Positions 15,865 through 23,235 of a DNA stretch of 64,000 nt are shown in pieces. The DNA is from an uncultured Collinsella sp. (lineage in GTDB: Bacteria > Actinomycetota > Coriobacteriia > Coriobacteriales > Coriobacteriaceae): positions 1-64,000 of the forward strand of contig UQTU01000006.1 in NCBI GenBank assembly GCA_900544135.1, given 5' to 3'. The position numbers were made by a program, and so were the translations under genes. Positions within the stretch are counted from its first letter, which is position 1. Every line of letters begins with the position of its first letter. The notes under the pieces are model-generated. The model was given only the letters and a program-made list of their open reading frames with translations, was not told the DNA's origin and ran no database searches.

Positions 15865-18270
15865 TTGGAACGCATAGTCACGAAGCCGACCAAAATCGAT
15901 CTCCATATCCATTCTGCTGCAAGTATCGTCACAAAGGACAAAGGCAAGAAGCAACTTGCCGATTGCGACAAAGACCATGTTAATGTGCTGCTTCGCGGTT
16001 TGGAGGCTCATGGCATCAACATGTGCGCAATCACCGACCACGATTGCTTTGACAAAGACCTTTACTTCACTTTGAAGGAAAAGGAGGGGAATGGCTGCCT
16101 GAACAAAGTTCTTCCTGGGATTGAGTTCAGTGTGTCCATTCGCTCAGGAGACGAGGAGCCGACCGTCGTCCATATCGTAGCGATCTTCGATGACCAGCGC
16201 CCCGATTTGATTAACGGGATCGCCGAGGTCATCTGTGACGAGAACGGGAAGCCGCGCTACGACGATCTCGATAGTAGTGCTTTTACCGAAGACTGCTTCG
16301 CCAAGGTCCTGAGGGACATCGGCCTCAACGCAGTCCTCATCGGGCACGAGAAATCGGCCGGGCAGGAAGCGAAGCGAGACGTTAGCAGTCTCGGCGCGGA
16401 TTGCGCCAGCGAAGTGATTTTGACCGAGTTTGTCGATGCGGTCGAAATTCGCAACAAGCGGCGAGAGCTCGACATCAAGAGACTCATCGAGACCTATCCC
16501 AAAGATGCCGTCCCGTTTGTTGTCGGGAGCGATTGCCATGATTGGGCGACCTATCCAGGGAGAGAAGGCGGTGAGATTTCGTTCTCCAGCCTGAAATGCC
16601 TACCAACTTTCGAAGGTCTGCTCATGGCGATCACCGACCCCTCGAGAATCAAGGTCGGCGACTGCTCGTTCTTCAGCGCCAGCTCTTCGAAGCTCGATTC
16701 GCTTGAACTCTCAATTGACGGCAAGTGCTTTGACATACCGCTTTCGCCCGGAATCAATGCGATTATCGGCGACAACTCCATAGGCAAGTCGATGATGATT
16801 CACCGCATAACCGGTTGCCGGCATGTGGGCGATTCCAAGTTGGCCGACGGATACGAGGCCTATTGCGCGAAGGAGGGCATAAGCGTCGATACTCTTCTCC
16901 CAGATGCGGCTGAGTTCAAGTTCGACGATCAAGACAGCGTTCGTAAAACCCTCGAAGAGCTGCATTCGGGGCAGGGACAAGACGATTATTTCGGTAAGTA
17001 CTTTCAATCCCACGTTGATGTCAGCTCAATCAAAGAATCGCTAAAGCGCTTCTTCGACGAGTGCGTTGTCGCCCTCGAGTCGAAAGCGTGCTTCAACGAT
17101 GCGCTTCGTCGACTTGATAAGCATGAGGTGGTTTTGCGCGACCTGCCAAAGTCCGAGAAGTTTACCATCTCCCGATTTTCGAAGACGATCTCTTTTAAAG
17201 AGATCGATGACCTCTGCTCTAAGTTGCTCTCCTGCAGGAGCGACCTTGCCAACGCAATGACAGATTACTCGAAACTTTTTAAAGAGATGGGGCTTGAGGC
17301 TGCCGAGGCCCATGCCGATGCAATGGAGGCGATGGACAGGCTTCTCAAGCTTGTCGAGAAGCATAGGCTAGTCTACGAACGCGACGACGTGAAGACCCGA
17401 GCGGTCAAGAACGCTGCGAGCGAGGAACGCAGGGTTCTTTCGAAGAGGAAGACTGACGAGCAAAAAACTATCGATGATTATTCGGCGACCCTTGACGATG
17501 TCTCTGTGAAAATTGCCAACGCAGTGTTGCTTGCCGCAAAGCGCTGCGACAGGAAGCTCGAGTATGCCGTTCCTGTTGACATTAGGGTTCCTAATCCTAT
17601 GGGGAAATTCATATTTGTCTCCGAACTCACTTCTGGTAGTACCGACATAAGCTACTGCAACGACGTCTTTGGGGAGGTGTTCAACAAGCCTAAGCTATCG
17701 CTTCTGCTAGATGGCATTCAGTCCGAGACCAATCTGACTACGGAGGAAATAGCTGCAGCGGTAACAGGTGAAAAACCTTCCATGGCGACGTGCTACGATC
17801 AGATTCGCAACAAGCTTCATGCGGTGGTTGACCGTGTAACCGAGAGAAGGAAAATCACTAACAAGTCCATTGGCATCGACGCTGAACCGTCGCCTGGTCT
17901 GTACGGGACCCTGTACTTCGATCTTTTGGCGGAGGAAGACACTAAATCAGGGGTCTACATTATCGACCAGCCAGAGGATCAAATCTCACAAGTAGCGATT
18001 AAGGAGCACGTCCTTGGCGCCTTTAAGAGGATGAGCGCCAACCGGCAGGTACTGATGATCACGCACAACCCGCTCTTTGTCGTAAACCTCGACGTCGATA
18101 ACGTCATTGTGCTCGCGCGCGGACAAGATGGGAAAATTGACGTGAAGAGTGGGGCTTTGGAATACGAATGCGACGACTACAAGGTGCTCGACCTTGTGGC
18201 CAAGACTGTTGAAGGAGGAGCTGACGTTGTTAGGAAACGACTCAAACGCTATGGCTCAGAAGGCATATAA
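15865..18270 (+). CDS. PHP-domain phosphoesterase fused to an SMC/ABC-type ATPase (candidate defence protein)
   Basis: An 801-residue protein. The N-terminal 260 residues are a PHP metal-dependent phosphoesterase: His14-x-His16, Asp58-His59-Asp60, Glu87 (Pro-Gly-Ile-Glu), His103, His161 and Asp223-Cys-His225 supply a full set of metal ligands. The rest is an ABC/SMC-like ATPase with Walker A GDNSIGKS at 302-309, a coiled-coil insertion (about 380-560), and a Walker B Ile-Ile-Asp701-Gln-Pro-Glu-Asp followed by Thr-His-Asn-Pro. PHP-plus-ATPase proteins of this kind (NCBI uses the name TrlF family for some) occur in defence islands; by analogy with OLD-like nucleases they probably cut nucleic acid under ATPase control. 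The start is TTG 15865, set by AGGAGG 5 bases upstream; GTG 15859 overlaps that site. The next gene overlaps its end. Confidence 0.75.
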   Translation: MERIVTKPTKIDLHIHSAASIVTKDKGKKQLADCDKDHVNVLLRGLEAHGINMCAITDHDCFDKDLYFTLKEKEGNGCLNKVLPGIEFSVSIRSGDEEPTVVHIVAIFDDQRPDLINGIAEVICDENGKPRYDDLDSSAFTEDCFAKVLRDIGLNAVLIGHEKSAGQEAKRDVSSLGADCASEVILTEFVDAVEIRNKRRELDIKRLIETYPKDAVPFVVGSDCHDWATYPGREGGEISFSSLKCLPTFEGLLMAITDPSRIKVGDCSFFSASSSKLDSLELSIDGKCFDIPLSPGINAIIGDNSIGKSMMIHRITGCRHVGDSKLADGYEAYCAKEGISVDTLLPDAAEFKFDDQDSVRKTLEELHSGQGQDDYFGKYFQSHVDVSSIKESLKRFFDECVVALESKACFNDALRRLDKHEVVLRDLPKSEKFTISRFSKTISFKEIDDLCSKLLSCRSDLANAMTDYSKLFKEMGLEAAEAHADAMEAMDRLLKLVEKHRLVYERDDVKTRAVKNAASEERRVLSKRKTDEQKTIDDYSATLDDVSVKIANAVLLAAKRCDRKLEYAVPVDIRVPNPMGKFIFVSELTSGSTDISYCNDVFGEVFNKPKLSLLLDGIQSETNLTTEEIAAAVTGEKPSMATCYDQIRNKLHAVVDRVTERRKITNKSIGIDAEPSPGLYGTLYFDLLAEEDTKSGVYIIDQPEDQISQVAIKEHVLGAFKRMSANRQVLMITHNPLFVVNLDVDNVIVLARGQDGKIDVKSGALEYECDDYKVLDLVAKTVEGGADVVRKRLKRYGSEGI

Positions 18271-18571
18271 GGTCGGGCTGAAGGATGGGAAGATCGCGAT
18301 CGAGGGTGTTGACGACTTTTCCATTGATATCGAAGACCCGAAGCTGAACGTAGGGAAGTTGTACTCGGCCCTTTTCGCTGGAATCGACGAACCTACAACG
18401 ATTTCCCTCGAGCCCGCGACAGAACTTAAACAGGATCGCAAAGCCTTCTCTTTCTTTGAAAGCTTGAAAAAGATAGTGGACGGCGCTTGCGAAAAGATGA
18501 ATCCGGGTCTGGCTGATATCGCCAAGAAGGCTGAAGGGCTCGACGCCGACGACGAGGCAAAGCGGAGTTGA
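18227..18571 (+). CDS. Small protein translationally coupled to the PHP-ATPase
   Basis: I do not recognise the family. The 114-residue product is acidic, with a probable beta-rich start (Ala-Tyr-Lys-Val-Gly-Leu-Lys-Asp-Gly-Lys-Ile-Ala-Ile) and a helical C-terminal half ending in Asp-Asp-Glu-Ala-Lys-Arg-Ser. The start is probably TTG 18227, because GAAGGAGGAG ends 6 bases before it; ATG 18251 has only a weak site. It overlaps the PHP-ATPase by 44 bases, so the two are made together. That points to a subunit, inhibitor or immunity-like partner. Bases 18572-18770 after it show nothing clear. Confidence 0.7.
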   Translation: MLGNDSNAMAQKAYKVGLKDGKIAIEGVDDFSIDIEDPKLNVGKLYSALFAGIDEPTTISLEPATELKQDRKAFSFFESLKKIVDGACEKMNPGLADIAKKAEGLDADDEAKRS

Positions 18572-18780
18572 TGACCTGCTGCTTGTTCGCGAAAGCCAAG
18601 GGCAATAGGGGCTTGTATGGATACTTCTGTTTGCGATAAGCGCGATTGGGCGTGAATACAAGTGAATTGTCTAGGGGAATCTGGATTTCTAGATATGTAC
18701 GGTCAAGATTGAGGGCCTAATTAAGGCCAAGTTTTATCCTTCATATTTCGAAATCCCAATCATTTCCTCCGTTGCTTGGG

Positions 18781-18786
18781 TATACT
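18781..18786 (+). promoter_or_regulatory. -10 box (TATACT) of the type III TA locus
   Basis: TATACT, preceded by TTGGG and with a poor -35 match, lies so that transcription would begin near 18793, just before the first antitoxin repeat. Type III loci are driven by such a single promoter ahead of the repeats. Confidence 0.55.
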
Positions 18787-18797
18787 TACATCAGAAA

Positions 18798-18901
18798 TTG
18801 GTCGTAGGGCGCGACCAACGGAATCAAAAGAAAGCCCACTGAGAAGATTTTGGTCGTAGGGCGCGACCAACGGAATCAAAAGAAAGCCCACTGAGAAGAT
18901 G
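18798..18901 (+). ncRNA. Type III antitoxin RNA: two 52-nt repeats with pseudoknot potential
   Basis: Bases 18798-18848 and 18850-18900 are identical over 51 positions, at a 52-base period. Each unit can fold as an H-type pseudoknot: stem TTGGTCG/CGACCAA (18798-18804 with 18812-18818), whose loop GGGC (18807-18810) can pair with downstream GCCC (18834-18837). An A-rich linker (AATCAAAAGAAA) separates the parts. Short tandem repeats that fold into pseudoknots, placed between a promoter and a terminator ahead of an endoRNase gene, define type III antitoxins (ToxI, CptI, TenpI). The toxin processes the precursor into single units that inhibit it. Two repeats is a normal number for CptI/TenpI-like loci. 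Confidence 0.85.
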
Positions 18902-18938
18902 CCTTCAATCTCTTTGGGTTGGAGGCATTTTCTTTTTC
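18899..18938 (+). terminator. Leaky attenuating terminator between antitoxin repeats and toxin
   Basis: A 10-bp stem (ATGCCTTCAA with TTGGAGGCAT, one G·U) and a loop of about 10 bases lead into TTTCTTTTTC. It begins where the last repeat ends and sits directly before the toxin's ribosome site. In type III systems this hairpin keeps antitoxin RNA in excess over toxin mRNA. Confidence 0.8.
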
Positions 18939-18949
18939 GGAGGGTCTGC

Positions 18950-19375
18950 ATGAATTCTAAAATCGTCTTTTTGACAAACTCGTTTTACCAAGATCATCCA
19001 AACCCGCCGTTCAAAGAGATGGAACAAAAGCAAAATCGTCCTTACATTGTCTTTTTGGTCGAAATCGAGGGTCATACGTGGGCCATACCTTTTCGCTCGC
19101 ATATTCGCCATAGGCACGCATTCTTTACCGATGCCAAAAATAAATGCGGAATTGATTATTCGAAAGCCGTTGTTGTAGACAAGCCAGAATATATAGATCA
19201 ACAGGTGCGTCCACACTTGCGCCAGAACGAATATGAAGCTCTTCGCGGAAATGAATTCGCAGTTCAAAAGGGATTTGAAAAATATATCAAGCTTTACAAG
19301 CGGGCTGTTCGATCGGGACATCCGCGCTATCAATCGCTTATCAAGTATTCTACGTTGCAGAATTATGATTTGTAG
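18950..19375 (+). CDS. Type III toxin, TenpN/CptN-like endoribonuclease
   Basis: A 141-residue protein starting at ATG 18950, behind GGAGGG. It shows the order seen in TenpN/CptN toxins: an N-terminal Phe-Leu-Thr-Asn-Ser-Phe-Tyr, Asn-Arg-Pro-Tyr-Ile-Val, Glu-Ile-Glu-Gly-His-Thr-Trp-Ala-Ile-Pro-Phe-Arg-Ser-His-Ile-(Arg)-His, Gly-Ile-Asp-Tyr-Ser-Lys-Ala-Val-Val-Val, and a C-terminal Tyr-Ser-Thr-Leu-Gln-Asn-Tyr. These toxins are ToxN-fold RNases that cut mRNA and their own antitoxin RNA. Many type III systems abort phage infection. The upstream repeats and attenuator complete the locus. AT-rich codon use, unlike the core genes, indicates transfer. TenpN and CptN cannot be told apart by eye. Confidence 0.85.
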   Translation: MNSKIVFLTNSFYQDHPNPPFKEMEQKQNRPYIVFLVEIEGHTWAIPFRSHIRHRHAFFTDAKNKCGIDYSKAVVVDKPEYIDQQVRPHLRQNEYEALRGNEFAVQKGFEKYIKLYKRAVRSGHPRYQSLIKYSTLQNYDL

Positions 19376-19479
19376 CCAAGTTGGAGCATAGTGGATTCAG
19401 GCTCCGCCGTATGCTTAAATCATATTCACACGATAATTTGAGGAAGGGACGCTATGTGAAGGCCACAAAGCGTCCCTTC

Positions 19480-19752
19480 TTTCCCCGCTTGGCAGCCGGG
19501 GCCAGGCTCTCAGTGCGTCGAGCCTCGGCTGGGTCTGGACCGAAGCCGACCACCTGGAGCTTAACGGCTACGTCGCCCAAGACAAACATAACGATCAAGA
19601 CTACGGTGACCAAGACTACGCTGCCCGCGTCCTCCAAGCAAAGAGCCGCCACTGCGACCGTAGCGACGATCCCCAAGCCCGCAGACAACAACTGGATGGC
19701 CGCTTCCTTAATGCTTTTCCTTCTTGGAACAGCGCTCCTGGCTGCCGTATAA
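19480..19752 (+). pseudogene. Collapsed copy of the LPKTG surface protein
   Basis: One frame (about 19505-19575) encodes Gly-Trp-Val-Trp-Thr-Glu-Ala-Asp-His-Leu-Glu-Leu-Asn-Gly-Tyr, matching residues near 58-74 of the LPKTG protein at 14234. A different frame then encodes the spacer and tail: Thr-Val-Thr-Lys-Thr-Thr, Ile-Pro-Lys-Pro-Ala-Asp-Asn-Asn-Trp, and a hydrophobic end Leu-Leu-Gly-Thr-Ala-Leu-Leu-Ala-Ala. About 240 codons between them are gone and the frame is lost. The sorting motif has changed from LPKTG to IPKPA. The rest of 19376-20027 holds no other gene I can support. Confidence 0.75.
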
Positions 19753-20027
19753 CGCTGCTAATTCCCCGTTTAGTGAGACCAGGGGAGAAGTGAATGCAGC
19801 CATTGCAGAAGTCTTTAGCCTTCTACTAAATCAAATTCTTAGAGATTGGTGCCGTATCAGCTATCGCTGCGACGGCACTATTATGTTCAGCTCGACTGCC
19901 TCTCGATCTATTACCGATGTTGAGCCTTATACCCCATCTGCCAGAGCGATAAGATAATTGCAATTCAAATACTGCCGTTTATAAAGCTCCATTTGGATCC
20001 AATTGCCTATATCACTGGAGTCATACT

Positions 20028-20618
20028 ATGAGGAACTACTATCAAATCAAAACCGTCGCATCGGCCCCTCCAAGGAGGCTCATCCCGATCGGAAAAGTCA
20101 TCAGCGCTACTGGTCTTGTATTGGTAATTGTCAGTCTCATTTCCGCTCTGTCATCGAGTGCCAACATATATGGTTTGCTTTCTTTTCTTTTCTTGCTCTT
20201 TGGCTTGTTCTTTTTTGTGGACGGGCTCCTTCTTGTTATCACAGCATCGAAGCAACAAGAAAAACTACTGGGGCTACGCCAATCGCTCCTAGAAGATGAT
20301 CCTCAAATCGTCGCAAGCGCCGAAGAGTTTATGGCTCAGCGAAAGTCCCTGACACAGCAAGGCGAAATTACTGGCATCTTCATTGTCCATAATGCAACCA
20401 AAGATCTGTACTACGTAGGCCAAAGCGCAAAAGCGATTGACCGGGCGGCCATACAGTTTCTCGGTAGGGGCAATTGCGATGTGTATGCCGACTACAAGTA
20501 CGGCGACTCATTCAGCGTGCGCATTATCCCGCTGTCAGAAAGCGGCTACGAAAGTCTCAATGAGCTCAAACGCACAGCGATACAAGCGCTCGAGGCTGCT
20601 GGCAAGGAGCTATATTGA
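20028..20618 (+). CDS. Membrane-anchored GIY-YIG-like nuclease
   Basis: A 196-residue protein. Two membrane helices (about 22-42 and 47-72) form an N-terminal anchor. After a helical linker, residues 114-190 resemble GIY-YIG domains: Gly-Ile-Phe at 116-118, Tyr-Tyr-Val-Gly-Gln-Ser at 128-133, Arg139, Gly-Asn-Cys-Asp-Val-Tyr-Ala-Asp-Tyr-Lys-Tyr-Gly-Asp at 148-160, and Leu-Asn-Glu-Leu-Lys-Arg at the end. The usual final Glu of the active site may be Glu179. The start is ATG 20028 behind GGAG. Family members cut DNA or RNA, but this membrane-bound type has no assigned role that I know of. An unknown gene follows after 23 bases, probably in the same operon. Confidence 0.65.
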   Translation: MRNYYQIKTVASAPPRRLIPIGKVISATGLVLVIVSLISALSSSANIYGLLSFLFLLFGLFFFVDGLLLVITASKQQEKLLGLRQSLLEDDPQIVASAEEFMAQRKSLTQQGEITGIFIVHNATKDLYYVGQSAKAIDRAAIQFLGRGNCDVYADYKYGDSFSVRIIPLSESGYESLNELKRTAIQALEAAGKELY

Positions 20619-20641
20619 GGACGAATGTTAGGATAAATGAA

Positions 20642-21166
20642 ATGGCAAGTTCAAATAACACAAGCAACAACGAGAAATTAACGCCGTCCGTCGAAGAAAC
20701 GCTTCTTAACGAATCCGGCTCGATTGCCAGGGTCAAATCGTTCTCATGGATTTGGTTTATCAATAAGGAACGAATCCACGACATAGATCCCGTCCAATGC
20801 GGCAAATGGATGTTCTTCTTCTCTCCATTCAAAACAGCCCTCATGGACGACATTGTCGGAACCGCAGTTCTTGATGGCGTCGTCGTAGAAGCCAAATACT
20901 CGAATCCCGAAACGCTCATCGCGGCAGGATTGAAACAAGGTGTCTGTTGCTTTTACCTAAACGGCAACGATAGAGAAAGCCATAAGAGGGTACTGAGCTA
21001 CATGCTGGAAAACGGGCTGATCAGGAAGACAAAGACCGGAAAGCTTTATAACATTTCGTTCAAGTTCGACTCTGAGACCTATGCAGGAAAGTATAAGGGG
21101 AGCGGCTTCTCCGGAAAGATAAAGCTCGCGGATTTCGTAGACCTGGAATCGGGAGAGTTTATTTAG
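20642..21166 (+). CDS. Unknown protein downstream of the GIY-YIG gene
   Basis: I do not recognise this 174-residue soluble protein. It starts at ATG 20642 behind TAGGAT; an in-frame TTG at 20615 has no ribosome site. It has a disordered Asn/Ser-rich start, a Trp- and Phe-rich centre (Ser-Trp-Ile-Trp-Phe-Ile-Asn; Lys-Trp-Met-Phe-Phe-Phe) and a Lys-rich C-terminal section that looks like a beta domain. Its place in a likely operon with a membrane GIY-YIG nuclease hints at a partner role in an accessory function. No transmembrane segment is visible. Confidence 0.6.
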   Translation: MASSNNTSNNEKLTPSVEETLLNESGSIARVKSFSWIWFINKERIHDIDPVQCGKWMFFFSPFKTALMDDIVGTAVLDGVVVEAKYSNPETLIAAGLKQGVCCFYLNGNDRESHKRVLSYMLENGLIRKTKTGKLYNISFKFDSETYAGKYKGSGFSGKIKLADFVDLESGEFI

Positions 21167-21340
21167 GACAGCGGGCGGAATGATGAACTAGGCGCCATGA
21201 GAACTCGGTATCCTCGGCATTGGCGCTCTCAAAAACCTTACACTGCAGCATCGAAGACCTCGTCTGGCAACCTTGCGTACGCTCTTGCCAAAATAGCGAT
21301 TCTGATAGCACAAATTTATTTTTAGAATCACTCTTGGTTT

Positions 21341-21380
21341 CAAAAATAAAAAAGGTCAAAGGCTCTAAACCTCTGACCTG
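21341..21380 (-). terminator. Terminator of tRNA-Val
   Basis: On the minus strand the stem AGGTCAGAGG/CCTTTGACCT (21379-21370 with 21362-21353) is followed by TTTTTTATTTTTG, a textbook terminator placed about 10 bases after the tRNA. Bases 21167-21340 are otherwise empty. Confidence 0.9.
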
Positions 21381-21389
21381 ATCTTTAGA

Positions 21390-21464
21390 TGGTGGGCGAT
21401 ACAAGATTCGAACTTGTGACCCCATCCGTGTGAAGGATATGCTCTACCCCTGAGCCAATCGCCC
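21390..21464 (-). tRNA. tRNA-Val (anticodon CAC)
   Basis: A 75-nt tRNA with encoded CCA. The acceptor stem GGGCGAT/ATCGCCC, the D stem GCTC/GAGC, the anticodon stem TATCC/GGATG-type with loop TTCACAC, and the T arm ACAAG-TTCGAAT-CTTGT are all present. Anticodon CAC reads GUG. It lies inside accessory DNA, so it could be an integration target, but no repeated 3' end was found in the window. Confidence 0.9.
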
Positions 21465-21485
21465 GTCGCCTTTCGGCAAAAGAGA

Positions 21486-21514
21486 TACTAACATAGCCGC
21501 ACCCGGTTTTCCAA
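21486..21514 (-). promoter_or_regulatory. Promoter of tRNA-Val
   Basis: On the minus strand TTGGAA (21514-21509) and TTAGTA (21491-21486) are 17 bases apart, ending 21 bases before the tRNA. Bases 21515-21861 beyond it hold no other gene I can support. Confidence 0.6.
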
Positions 21515-21861
21515 GAACTTTTTGCCTTCGATTTTAAATTCGTGACCATTCGCAACGACTCGTTGGCTACATCCAACTTTTAACGCATATCCACCCTGCA
21601 GACGTCATCGAACGTTTTCCCCAAAATGATTACGTTCATTCGTTGAATTATTCACTCTATTAGCGAGCAATTATGGAGACAGGGACCCTCAAGCTCTGAG
21701 CAAGCACCTGCGGTTTTGCTGCACACTTCATCTATTTAGCAAAACCCGTCAAGCTTTTGGTCAGTATTTGGTCAGCTCCCGGTACTTACCCGCATGAAGT
21801 GCACCTAGATAATCGGACTCGCAAGCCGCATGGCTCACGCCCGATACTAGGGGAGGCCCAT

Positions 21862-23019
21862 ATGGACGAGATCATCTGCGCAAACACCGCATTCCGCTAC
21901 TGGCGCTGCCCACCGCAGGTGCGCGACCTCTACCCGCGCCTGCCCAACTCCGATGACGGCTGGCGTGCCCTGTCCCGATCACCCTTCGTAACCGACGTCC
22001 TCAAGACCCCGATTACCGCAGTTGCTTCACCAGGTTGTTGTAATCACCACTCGGGATTGCGCTCCACTATTCGCTGGGAAGGGGCATCGGATGCCAGCAC
22101 AACAATCGACACTCATTTAGGCTTTAGTGTCACTAATCCGCTTAACACGTTATTTACTATGACACGCTTTGTGTCCCCAATAGATCTCGTACTAGCTATG
22201 TACGAACTTTGCGGTTGTTTTTCTGTTTTCGAGCCGACTCCCGCCGCCGAAATGCAATTAAAAATGGCGGCAAAAGAGATTCACCAGAGCAGTACGCAAG
22301 ATCTATTCGAACTTGATGAAGGCGAAGACCAGGCACCTTGGAAACGGGTTTATGCCCATGTAACCGTAAAGGCCTCGGAAAACGAAGGACAAACGGACCG
22401 GCATGAGGATAGTAGAAAGGTTACGAAGCTTAAAGGAACTTCTCTCTGGATGAGAAAGCCACTCATCGAATTAAGCGACTTGCATCAATTCGCCGACAAG
22501 GTCAAAAGTCAAATGTGGGGAAAGCAGTTCTATGATGCCGCTCAGCAGGTTATCGGCATTGCCGCGTCTCCGCTCGAGGTTGCAGGAATCTTGCTTCTAA
22601 ACCGTCCGCGGCGTCTTGGCGGCGCGGGCTTCACGAACGTTTATGCCAACGACTTGACCCCACTTTCCATATCGGCGCAAAGCATTGCAGGTCAAAAGGT
22701 CTGCTACGGCGATATCGTGATCGTAAATCCGATTCTTATGAAAGGTGCAATTATCGAAATCCAAGGTGAAATCATTCATGGCTCGGGTGCAATACTTGAC
22801 CACGATGCGGAGCGCATGACTGCGTTGCAGAGCATGGGATTCGATGTATTCTTGGTGACTCACGATATGCTCAACGATTCAAAGCAGCTAGACACCATAG
22901 CCAGAAGCGTCTGCGACCGTTTAGGGATTCGCTATAAAGCCAAAACTGAAGCAATGAAGTCCGCCGAGACGCGACTGCGAGCAAATGTTTTGTGCAACTG
23001 GTTAGAAATCGGAAATTAG
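21862..23019 (+). CDS. Putative DUF559/Vsr-like nuclease-fold protein
   Basis: A 385-residue protein. The start ATG 21862 follows GGGGAGG; earlier in-frame codons lack a site. The C-terminal 100 residues carry Gly-Asp-Ile-Val-Ile-Val-Asn-Pro, then Ile-Ile-Glu-Ile-Gln-Gly-Glu-Ile-Ile-His, then Arg-Met-Thr-Ala-Leu-Gln-Ser-Met-Gly-Phe-Asp-Val-Phe-Leu-Val-Thr. This is the strand-helix pattern of DUF559/Vsr-type PD-(D/E)xK nucleases, where Asp and Glu-x-Gln would bind metal. The N-terminal part has a Trp-Arg-Cys-Pro-Pro and a poorly conserved Cys-Cys-Asn-His-His segment, similar to AbiEi-like or phage-regulator proteins of Coriobacteria. The exact function is unknown. GC near 48% marks it as accessory. 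Confidence 0.5.
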   Translation: MDEIICANTAFRYWRCPPQVRDLYPRLPNSDDGWRALSRSPFVTDVLKTPITAVASPGCCNHHSGLRSTIRWEGASDASTTIDTHLGFSVTNPLNTLFTMTRFVSPIDLVLAMYELCGCFSVFEPTPAAEMQLKMAAKEIHQSSTQDLFELDEGEDQAPWKRVYAHVTVKASENEGQTDRHEDSRKVTKLKGTSLWMRKPLIELSDLHQFADKVKSQMWGKQFYDAAQQVIGIAASPLEVAGILLLNRPRRLGGAGFTNVYANDLTPLSISAQSIAGQKVCYGDIVIVNPILMKGAIIEIQGEIIHGSGAILDHDAERMTALQSMGFDVFLVTHDMLNDSKQLDTIARSVCDRLGIRYKAKTEAMKSAETRLRANVLCNWLEIGN

Positions 23020-23067
23020 CTGCGACAAGGCATTTGAACAAGCATATTTGCCTGTTAGTGAATTAGT

Positions 23068-23235
23068 GCCATTTCAAAACCATGCCGGATTACGGGGCTC
23101 AACCCAGACCGGCCGTCCATGCCCTGCATTTAACTAAATGCACAAGCCTTCTACCTGCGGTTTTGTTTCCACTAATTCCGGCATGCTCGGTGGTCCCCGG
23201 TCTAGCCCCGTAATCCGGCATGGTTTTGAAATGGC
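23068..23235. repeat. 168-bp element with perfect 32-bp inverted terminal arms
   Basis: Bases 23068-23099 are the exact reverse complement of 23204-23235. The 104-bp interior continues the pairing imperfectly (AGACCGG near 23106 with CCGGTCT before 23204; CATGCC with GGCATG) and contains a hairpin TGCATTTAACTAAATGCA. It could fold into one very long hairpin. It lies 48 bases after the stop of the upstream gene and has no coding capacity. It may be a MITE-like element or a structured 3' RNA. No target duplication is visible at its edges. Confidence 0.85.

Noticed and set aside
18798..18901. Tandem repeats as a CRISPR array
   Set aside because: The units abut at a 52-base period with no variable spacers; they fit a type III antitoxin instead.
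19724..19957. 77-codon plus-strand frame after the collapsed surface-protein copy
   Set aside because: No ribosome site and no recognisable content; overlaps the remnant's tail in another frame.
21390..21464. tRNA-Val as an integration (att) site
   Set aside because: It sits in accessory DNA, but I could not find a second copy of its 3' end or an integrase gene in the window.
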